Source: Streptomyces xanthophaeus
GTDB lineage: Bacteria; Actinomycetota; Actinomycetes; Streptomycetales; Streptomycetaceae
Length of the DNA: 64,000 bases
Direction of reading: 5' to 3'
Assembly: GCF_000725805.1 (NCBI RefSeq)
Contig: NZ_JOFT01000019.1
Span: forward strand, 124,001 to 188,000
Position numbers and translations under genes: made by a program. Numbering within the stretch: the stretch's first letter is position 1; each line of letters starts with the position of its first letter. This document shows positions 40,491-46,786 of this stretch, piece by piece. The notes beneath the pieces were generated by a model. It searched no databases. It was not told the origin of the DNA and was given only the letters and a program-made list of their open reading frames with translations.

Positions 40491-40958
40491 AGCGCGTCCA
40501 TCATCTACCGCACCCGGCGCAGGCAAGGGGCAACAGTCAAATGAGGCGCACTATTGCTCTGCGGTGCTCTGCTCTGCCCTGCCCTGCCCTGCCCTGCCCT
40601 GCCCTGCCCTGCCCTGCCCTGTTCGGGCACGGGCCCGGCACGATGCCCGCCGAGGAGATGAGCCGACAGGGCGTTCTGGCCGACGTGCTCTGACAGATGT
40701 GCAGGTCGTGAACTTCGAAGACGCACCCCTGGCCCGCGATCCTGCCGCCGACCAGCAGCGTCAGCCCGTTGGCCTGGGCGCAGCTGACCTGCGAAAACAG
40801 GTTTCGGCGGTGGAGCCGTGAGGCGAGGCCTCCCTGGGGTCGGACGTCACAGGCACAGCGGTTACGCTGCTGTCCGCGAGTGCTCCGAGCACTCCCTGCC
40901 CCTGCCCCTGCCTCTTCACGCCGACGACGGCGTGACTCCCCGGAAAGCCACTACCCTC
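40491..40958. other. Divergent promoter region with a repeat array
   Basis: These 468 bases lie between two divergent, related membrane-protein genes. They contain the GCCCT array and a smaller CCCTGC-rich run near 40900. The remaining open frames look non-coding. Confidence 0.4.
40576..40620. repeat. Pentanucleotide array GCCCT, nine perfect units
   Basis: Nine uninterrupted GCCCT units (45 bases) are preceded by related GCTCT-like units. The array starts 86 bases upstream of the start codon at 40490, inside the likely promoter region of the minus-strand unit. Confidence 0.95.
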
Positions 40959-41630
40959 ATGCCCGCGTTCCCCGCTCTGCGCGATGCCTCGCCGGCAACC
41001 GGCGCGGCGCGCGCTCTGCGGGCGGCTGTGCTGGCGGTGCTCTGTGTGCTGCTGCCGATGGCGGGTCAGGTCCTCACCCAGGGGCACACACCCCGTTGGG
41101 TGACCATCGCGGCGCTCGCCTTGATCGCGGTGACCGCGGCGCTCGTTCTGACGAAGCGCAAGCTGACCGACACCCAACTCCTCGTGGCCTTCGCCGCTGC
41201 CGAGCTGACCTACCATCTGGCCTATTCACTGCCGGGCGCCTGCGCGGCGATGAGTCCCGAGGGCGGAGCCTTCGGGTTGCCCTGGCTCTCGGAGCAGGGC
41301 GCCGCGACCGGGCCGCCGTCCGCCGTACTGGTGGGCGGGCACCTGATCACGCTGCTTCTCGCCGCCCGCCTGCTCGGCGTCACCGAGCAGGTCCTGTGGT
41401 GCAGCACTCCGCTCCTGGAAGCCGTCCACCGGGTGCTCAGCTTCGTGTGGCCGCTGCTCGGGGCTCCAGTCGCGGGCACCGGCCCGCAGACCTCCTTCAC
41501 CGAGAGCTCGGCGCCGTTGACGTCGGTCTTCCTCGTTCGGGGCCAGGCCGGCCGGGCACCGCCGCGTCGGCGGCGCAGTGTGTCCGTCCCGCCCCGGCTG
41601 ACGCCCGCGACCGGCTCCTGCATGGCCTGA
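40959..41630 (+). CDS. Membrane protein, related to the one at 39840-40490
   Basis: A 223-residue membrane protein with the same helix order as its neighbour: AALALIAVTAALVLTKRK, TQLLVAFAAAELTYHLAY, and GGHLITLLLAARLLGVTEQV with a His in the matching place. The last 60 residues are a basic, disordered tail. ATG 40959 follows GGAAAG. It is followed by a DsbA-like gene, which suggests work on exported thiols or metals. Confidence 0.65.
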   Translation: MPAFPALRDASPATGAARALRAAVLAVLCVLLPMAGQVLTQGHTPRWVTIAALALIAVTAALVLTKRKLTDTQLLVAFAAAELTYHLAYSLPGACAAMSPEGGAFGLPWLSEQGAATGPPSAVLVGGHLITLLLAARLLGVTEQVLWCSTPLLEAVHRVLSFVWPLLGAPVAGTGPQTSFTESSAPLTSVFLVRGQAGRAPPRRRRSVSVPPRLTPATGSCMA

Positions 41631-41804
41631 CGGCCGAGGACCCGGCGCGCTCGCGCCCCGGGTCCCTCACCACCCCGGCGTCGCAGACGTCCCGGGGAGC
41701 CAAGAGAGCCGTCCTACATGTATGTCCTTCCCCGGCGTGCCGCCCGTGTGGTGGCACGTTCCGCAGCCGTAGGCGCACCACTCCCAAGGAAGGAACCACA
41801 CCCC

Positions 41805-42467
41805 GTGAAGCAGAAGCACCTCCTTGTCGCCTCGGTCATCGTGGCCGCGTTCGCCATGGCCATCGCGTCCTTCGCAGCCTTCAGACCCGACGGAGGACCG
41901 GAGACGGTCTCTGCCACGCCGGCCGCGGACGCGCGCGCCGTACGAGACGACAGCCACAGGCTGACCGATCCTGAACGCAGCGAACTGACCGTGTCGGAGT
42001 TCCTCGACTTCGAATGCGAGGTCTGCGGCCTGTACTTCCCCATGATCGAACAGCTCAAGAAGGAGTACGGCGACCGCGTCACCTTCGTCGCCCGCTACTT
42101 CCCACTACCCGGCCACCGCAACAGCTACCAGGCCGCCCGCGCGGCGGAAGCAGCAGCCCAGCAGGGCCGGTTCGAGGACATGTACCAGAAGCTCTTCACC
42201 ACCCAGTCCCAGTGGGGCGAGGCGAAGGAGGCCAAGGACCAGGTCTTTCGCGGCTACGCCCAGGAACTGGGCCTGGACATGGCCAAGTACGACACCGACG
42301 TGATATCCGCCCAGACGATCGCACGCATCACCGCCGACCAGCGCGACGGCGTGGGCCTCAAGGTGCAGGGCACCCCGACGTTCTTCCTCGACGGCGGGAA
42401 GGTCGCCACCCCCGAGACCTACGACGCGTTCAAGGCACTCATCGAGCAGCGCCTGGCCGAGCAGTGA
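41805..42467 (+). CDS. DsbA-like membrane-anchored thiol oxidoreductase
   Basis: A 220-residue protein with an N-terminal membrane anchor (LLVASVIVAAFAMAIASFAA) and a thioredoxin/DsbA fold outside the membrane. The active site is C-E-V-C in FLDFECEVCGLYFP at about residue 68. The cis-Pro loop is in VQGTPTFFLDGG. It forms or shuffles disulfides in exported proteins. GTG 41805 follows AAGGAAGGA. Confidence 0.9.
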   Translation: MKQKHLLVASVIVAAFAMAIASFAAFRPDGGPETVSATPAADARAVRDDSHRLTDPERSELTVSEFLDFECEVCGLYFPMIEQLKKEYGDRVTFVARYFPLPGHRNSYQAARAAEAAAQQGRFEDMYQKLFTTQSQWGEAKEAKDQVFRGYAQELGLDMAKYDTDVISAQTIARITADQRDGVGLKVQGTPTFFLDGGKVATPETYDAFKALIEQRLAEQ

Positions 42468-42652
42468 GAGGCGGTGCTCCCCTCGTCCTCCACGAATCCA
42501 TCGACCAGGACCGAGTGCTGGCCGGCCTCGCAGTCCTCAGCGACCACCCGTGCATCGCCCCGCGCCCCGCCCACGACCCCGACGCGGGCGCTTTCCTGCC
42601 CGTATGCACACCCCCCCCCGCCTTCACCCCTGACATCACCTTGGTGGCCCCT

Positions 42653-43108
42653 GTGACCAACCCTCCTGCCTTCGCCTTCGACGAGCGCCTCACCGCCCCG
42701 GGCGCCTGGCGCGCGATCGCCGCGGCCTTCGGCCTGTCGATGGCGCTCGTCTTCCTGCCCTTCGGAGCCCTCGCCGCCATGGCCGCGTTCGCCGCCGGCA
42801 CCTGCCTGGCCGGATTCTTCGTCGCGGGCCAGGGACGCACCCGCATCCGCGTCGCCGCCGGTCTGCTCGTCATCGACGACGCACGCATCCCGCTCGCCGC
42901 GCTCGGCGCGGTCGAGGTCCTGGAAGGCGAGGAAGCCCGCGCCTGGAGGACCTACAAGGCGGACATGCGCGCCTTCACCGTGATGCGCAGCTACATCACC
43001 ACTGCCGTCCGCATCGAGAACACCGATCCGCAGGACCCCACTCCGTACGTATACGTCTCCACCCGGGCACCCAGGGACCTGGCCGCCGCCATCGCCGTCA
43101 ACCGGTAG
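42653..43108 (+). CDS. DUF3093 membrane protein
   Basis: A 151-residue protein of the actinobacterial DUF3093 family: an N-terminal FDERLTAPGAWRAIAAAFGL, two adjacent membrane helices (SMALVFLPFGALAAMAAFAA), and a conserved EEARAWRTYKADMRAFTVMR followed by YVYVSTRAP. The function of the family is unknown. The start is uncertain (GTG 42653, GTG 42644 or TTG 42641). A perfect terminator follows. Confidence 0.85.
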   Translation: MTNPPAFAFDERLTAPGAWRAIAAAFGLSMALVFLPFGALAAMAAFAAGTCLAGFFVAGQGRTRIRVAAGLLVIDDARIPLAALGAVEVLEGEEARAWRTYKADMRAFTVMRSYITTAVRIENTDPQDPTPYVYVSTRAPRDLAAAIAVNR

Positions 43109-43201
43109 ACCCGTAGCGGAGGTTGCATCGTGACCACGCATCCCGCACAACACGTCGAGCGCCGCCGGGTGCCCGCCTCAGCCTGAGGGCCAGGAAACGC
43201 A

Positions 43202-43239
43202 ACGTCCCCGCCGCCTCCACATGGAGGCGGCGGGGACGT
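43202..43239. terminator. Perfect 18-bp hairpin between convergent genes
   Basis: Positions 43202-43219 pair perfectly with 43222-43239 (arm ACGTCCCCGCCGCCTCCA). It lies between the stops at 43108 (plus) and 43265 (minus) and probably serves both. Confidence 0.88.
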
Positions 43240-43264
43240 CGTGGACAAGGCACGCGGCGCGAGA

Positions 43265-44098
43265 TCAGCCGAGTACGGGTGCCTCCTGCTTAGTCGGAGC
43301 CGGCACTGCCGAACCCTCGCTGCGTTCGGCCAGGAGCCGCTGGGCGAGGACGCCGAAGACGATGGCGAACACCGTCCACAGCACCAGCTGGACGGCCAGC
43401 GAGGCGACCCGGAACTCCCACAACAGTGCGGCGGGGAAACCGGGCTGGACCGCGTCGCTGTTGTCCGGCAGGAACACGAACGCCAGGGCGGCGGCGACGA
43501 TGAAGCCGCCACCCGCAGCCAACGTCGCGTTCCAGTTGCCCAGGCGAGGCGCGAGCCGTCGTCCGAGGATGATCGCGCCGACGCCGAGCAGCACGCTGAG
43601 CAGGATCATCAGGAAGAACAGAGTGGTGCGCTGTCCGATCGTGTCCGGGTTGCCGACCGCTGGCGGGGTGGCCGGGTACTTGAGGAACGGCACCAGGTAG
43701 ACCAGGGCGAACGCACCCGCCCCGGTGAGCGCTGCCGTGGCCCGCGGGCTGAACCGGCCCACTCGGCCGAGGGCGAACGAGAACGCGAGCGAGGCGATGC
43801 CGCCCAGCGCGACCCCGTAGACCAAGACGCCGGTGGCCAGGCCGACGGTCGACTGGACCGGTCGGCTGACGAGCTCTTCCTCCTCGGCTGCTTCGCCCGA
43901 CGCGGCGTCACCGCCGTGGCCGGCGTGAGCGCTGGGGGCGCTCGCGGCGTCCTTGGCGGCCTGGGCCTCCTCCACGGCGATGGAGCCCCGCACCGGGGGC
44001 TCACCCACCACGTAGGCGACGGCGAAGGCGAAGAGCCCGGCGATCAGGCCCGCGAGCATGCCGCGGACCAGCAGTCCTCTGACAGTGGAGGCGTACAT
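43265..44098 (-). CDS. cbtA: Cobalt transporter subunit CbtA
   Basis: A 277-residue integral membrane protein of the CbtA family, the main subunit of a predicted cobalt importer feeding cobalamin synthesis. It has five or six helices (GLLVRGMLAGLIAGLFAFAV, SVLLGVGAIILGRRL, VLWTVFAIVFGVLAQRLLA) and a His-rich loop (SAHAGHGG) after the first. ATG 44098 is preferred, with GAGAGG eight bases before it; GTG 44104 is possible. It lies 12 bases after cbtB, and both are under the cobalamin riboswitch. Confidence 0.9.
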   Translation of the reverse strand: MYASTVRGLLVRGMLAGLIAGLFAFAVAYVVGEPPVRGSIAVEEAQAAKDAASAPSAHAGHGGDAASGEAAEEEELVSRPVQSTVGLATGVLVYGVALGGIASLAFSFALGRVGRFSPRATAALTGAGAFALVYLVPFLKYPATPPAVGNPDTIGQRTTLFFLMILLSVLLGVGAIILGRRLAPRLGNWNATLAAGGGFIVAAALAFVFLPDNSDAVQPGFPAALLWEFRVASLAVQLVLWTVFAIVFGVLAQRLLAERSEGSAVPAPTKQEAPVLG

Positions 44099-44110
44099 GT
44101 GCACAGCCTC

Positions 44111-44338
44111 TCAGTGGCAGGGGAAGCCGAGCAGATGACGACCGTCGTGGACCCACTCGTGCACGCCCTCGCCGGCGAACACGGCCGTGGCGCCCTGTTC
44201 GGCACCGACGAAGTACAGGGCGACGAGCATCAGGAGACCGACGAACAGCGCCCAGGGCAGCACCGCGCGCACGGGCAGCGGAGCCGAAAGGGAGTCGGCA
44301 GGGGTGGGTATGGCAGCGGAAGCGACAGCCTCGGCCAT
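44111..44338 (-). CDS. cbtB: Cobalt transporter subunit CbtB
   Basis: A 75-residue protein with one membrane helix (LPWALFVGLLMLVALYFV) and the family C-terminus with several His residues (HEWVHDGRHLLGFPCH), thought to bind cobalt at the cell surface. ATG 44338 has GAGGAGG upstream. It is the first gene after the riboswitch. Confidence 0.9.
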   Translation of the reverse strand: MAEAVASAAIPTPADSLSAPLPVRAVLPWALFVGLLMLVALYFVGAEQGATAVFAGEGVHEWVHDGRHLLGFPCH

Positions 44339-44369
44339 GATGGAACCTCCTCGGGGAACAACGCGTCCC

Positions 44370-44485
44370 ATACGGTGGTGCAGGACGACGGTCCTCGGGT
44401 CTGACTCACCGCGATGCCACCCTGGGGATGTCACCGCAGCACACAGTGGCGCGACCATGCCGGAATCACACCGGACTTCCGTCTC
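44370..44485 (-). ncRNA. Cobalamin riboswitch upstream of cbtB-cbtA
   Basis: Read on the minus strand, the leader contains the conserved core GGAAGTCCGGTGTGATTCC at 44463-44481. GCCACTGT follows, the B12-box region (44443-44450), then GTGAGTCAGACCC at about 44397-44409. These are the hallmark segments of the cobalamin aptamer in the right order and spacing. Adenosylcobalamin binding is expected to shut down cbtBA expression. I did not fold the expression platform; the ribosome binding site at about 44345-44352 lies just downstream. Confidence 0.9.
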
Positions 44486-44781
44486 GCCGTCGTCGCTATG
44501 TGGAATGTCGCCGTGACGCTACCGTGCGCTCCGCCTCCGGCCAAGGGGGTGAGTCCCTGATCACAGGAGCACGCTGAGGCGATGCCGTGCGCGCCCGCGC
44601 CCCCCGAGCGCCTGCCGGCCGTGCAGGGATGTAAGCCCAGGTCGATGTGGGCGCTGGTCGACTTGCCCCGGGCCAGGGCCAGGGCCAGGGCCTGGACGCC
44701 GACCTCAGCCGACCTGTGCTGGTCGGCAGTTCGCTGACCCGCACCTGGCGGGACCGTCGAAGCCCCGCGGGGCCTGTGGGA
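44486..44781. other. Intergenic region, no gene recognised
   Basis: It should hold the cbtBA promoter near its left end. Near 44671-44697 the motif GGGCCA is repeated four times. No coding frame looks real. Confidence 0.4.
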
Positions 44782-45690
44782 TCAGTGCGGGGGAGGGTGC
44801 GTGGTGAGCCAATGGCGCGCGATCTGCTCCCGGGTGGTGATCCACGCCCCGCCGCGCTGTGCGACGTGCCGCAGGAAGCCGTCGAGGACGCGGATGCGCC
44901 CGGGCCGCCCGATGATCCTGCAGTGCATGCCGACGCTCATCATGCGCGGACGGTCGGCGCCCTCCGCACGGAGGGTGTCAAAGGTGTCGACGAGGTAGGA
45001 GAGCATGTCGTCGGCCGTGGTGAACCCGTGGACGAGCAGGAACTTGAAGTCGTTCGCGTCCAGGCTGTACGGCAGGACGAGGTGGGGCCTGCCGCCTGCT
45101 TCGACGTAGAACGGCAGGTCGTCCGAGTAGTCGTCGGAGTCGTAGAGGAAGCCGCCGTCCTCCGCGACCAGGTGGCGTGTGCGGGGGCTCGTCCGACCGG
45201 TGTACCAGCCCACGGGGCGTCGGCCGACGAGTCGCTCGATGGTCGAGACCGAGCGCGCGACGTCGGCGCGTTCGACCTCCTCGGGAACGTCGCGGTAGTC
45301 GATCCACCGCCAGCCGTGGCTCGCCACCTCCCACCCCGCGGCGGCCATCGCCCGCGCTGCGTCCGGGTTGCGAGCGAGCGCCTGCGCCACGGCGTGGACG
45401 GTGAGCGGCGCGCCGTGGGCCGTGAGGGTGCGGTGGACGCGCCAGAAGCCGGCGCGCGAGCCGTAGGCGAACATGGACTCGACGTTCAGGTCCCGTCCCC
45501 CTGACACGGGCGGCGCGCCGACGAGCTCGTGGAGGTAGGCCTCGGAGGTGGCGTCGCCCTCGAGGACGTTCCGCTCGCCGCCCTCCTCGTAGTTGAGGAC
45601 GAGGCTGACGGCGACGCGGGCACCGCCGGGCCAGGCGGCGTGCGGCGGCTCGGCGCCGTAGCCGACGAGGTCGCGCGGATGCTCGTGCAC
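44782..45690 (-). CDS. Polysaccharide deacetylase-family protein (PuuE/allantoinase-like)
   Basis: A 302-residue cytoplasmic protein of the NodB-like deacetylase superfamily, in the branch that includes the PuuE-type allantoinases. Features are VAVSLVLNYEEGGERNVLEG at the start, AYGSRAGFWRVHRTL, EVASHGWRWIDY, and GRTSPRTRHLV with a later MMSVGMHCRIIGRPGRI. No signal peptide. The start is given as GTG 45690; GTG 45699 is an alternative three codons earlier. The substrate is not certain. Confidence 0.85.
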   Translation of the reverse strand: MHEHPRDLVGYGAEPPHAAWPGGARVAVSLVLNYEEGGERNVLEGDATSEAYLHELVGAPPVSGGRDLNVESMFAYGSRAGFWRVHRTLTAHGAPLTVHAVAQALARNPDAARAMAAAGWEVASHGWRWIDYRDVPEEVERADVARSVSTIERLVGRRPVGWYTGRTSPRTRHLVAEDGGFLYDSDDYSDDLPFYVEAGGRPHLVLPYSLDANDFKFLLVHGFTTADDMLSYLVDTFDTLRAEGADRPRMMSVGMHCRIIGRPGRIRVLDGFLRHVAQRGGAWITTREQIARHWLTTHPPPH

Positions 45691-45897
45691 GGGCGGCACC
45701 CTACCGTCGTGCGTGCGCCGCGTCGCGGGGCCGCGCCAGAGGGTGCCCGGCAGGCGCAGGCCGACGCCTCCACCGGCTTCCACGGCTGCCCGCCGGGCCG
45801 CGCCGCATTTCCTGTGGCGCGCAGGCCCACTCTCATGATCCGCTGACCCCTGCGAAGTGACGGAACGGTGTGTACGCAGTGCGGAGGCGATGAGACG

Positions 45898-46299
45898 GTG
45901 TGGCCGCGGGTGAACGGTATGCGTGCTCTGGAGCTGGGGTCGCCCGGACCGATGAGGGCCGAGTTGAACGCGCTCGTGCTGGCGGGCCGGAAGGTCGCCA
46001 CCACGGGTCTGCTGGCGGAGTACGCGACCGAGGCCGAGGGGCTGGAGTACGCCGGTGAGAGGCTCGCCCTGCTCGACGACCTGGGCGCGGCTGTCGCCAC
46101 GGTGGAGATCACGGGCGTGGAGTTGACGACGTTCGGCGGCGTCACCTGGGAGCACGCTCGGGCTGAGGGCGAGGGCGACGCGTCCCTGCAGGCGTGGCGT
46201 GAGGGTCACCGGGCCTTCTGGGAAGCCGAGGGCACACCGGTCGAGGAGGACACTCCGCTCGTCTGCCTGGCGTTCCGGGTCGTGCCCTCGACCGGCTGA
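45898..46299 (+). CDS. ASCH-domain protein
   Basis: A 133-residue protein with an ASCH fold, an RNA-binding-type barrel. Motifs are ELNALVLAGRKVATTGLL, AVATVEITGVELTTF, and WREGHRAFWEAEGTPV. The GTG at 45898 follows GGAGG by 11 bases; GTG 45868 is another candidate. Function in Streptomyces is not known; some ASCH proteins hydrolyse N4-acetylcytidine. Confidence 0.85.
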   Translation: MWPRVNGMRALELGSPGPMRAELNALVLAGRKVATTGLLAEYATEAEGLEYAGERLALLDDLGAAVATVEITGVELTTFGGVTWEHARAEGEGDASLQAWREGHRAFWEAEGTPVEEDTPLVCLAFRVVPSTG

Positions 46300-46444
46300 G
46301 GGGGGCCATGAGCGCCTCGCCGGCTCGAAGACCCGTCCTCAGGCGGGGCGTTCTGGCATGAGGACCGGGCCCGGCCCGACCTGCTCATCTGCCGGGAGCG
46401 TTCACCAGGGCCTGGACATACCAGCACTCCGACTCCGCACCGGG

Positions 46445-46462
46445 CCGGCTTCGCGAAGCCGG
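46445..46462. promoter_or_regulatory. 18-bp perfect palindrome in the rph upstream region
   Basis: CCGGCTTCGCGAAGCCGG is a perfect palindrome. It is 78 bases before the rifamycin-associated element. It may be an operator, or a hairpin closing the ASCH transcript. Confidence 0.4.
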
Positions 46463-46490
46463 GCAGTTCCCAGGACGGGACAACGCAAAA

Positions 46491-46516
46491 GGCAAGGAGA
46501 AGTCCCTCTCCTTGCC
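46491..46516 (-). terminator. 10-bp hairpin with T-tail on the minus strand
   Basis: GGCAAGGAGA-AGTCCC-TCTCCTTGCC is a perfect 10-base stem with a 6-base loop. On the minus strand it is followed by TTTTGCG, a terminator signature. No known minus-strand gene starts nearby, so it may end an antisense or leader transcript from the rph region. Confidence 0.5.
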
Positions 46517-46539
46517 ACTCTCAACATATAGCGCACCGG

Positions 46540-46558
46540 GGGGCTTGCGGCAAGACCC
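46540..46558 (+). promoter_or_regulatory. Rifamycin-associated element (RAE)
   Basis: The sequence GGGGCTTGCGGCAAGACCC is a near-palindrome (8 of 9 arm bases match) and, from memory, differs by about one base from the RAE consensus described upstream of rifamycin-inactivating genes in actinomycetes. It lies about 230 bases upstream of the rph start. An AT-rich CATATAGC just left of it could be a -10 region. It probably makes rph inducible by rifamycins. Confidence 0.85.
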
Positions 46559-46786
46559 GGGTCACCACGCAGAATCATCGGCCTGAGCCACAAGCTGCGG
46601 AAACGGGGGCGCGACCAGTGGCGGACCGGCAGCGCAGGCACGGTCGTAGTCGCGGTCGCAGTCGCAGTCGCGGGAAAGACAAGCGGGGATGAGGACGTGT
46701 TGGACAAGAGGTTCGGCAGGGTGCGAGGCGCCGGTGAATCGATCGGCAGCAGTACGACGGAGCACGGCCGCCCGGAAGGTGTCGCA

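Noticed and set aside
44671..44697. GGGCCA hexamer repeats as a functional array
   Set aside because: Only four imperfect units occur in a GC-rich gene-free stretch; this may be chance.
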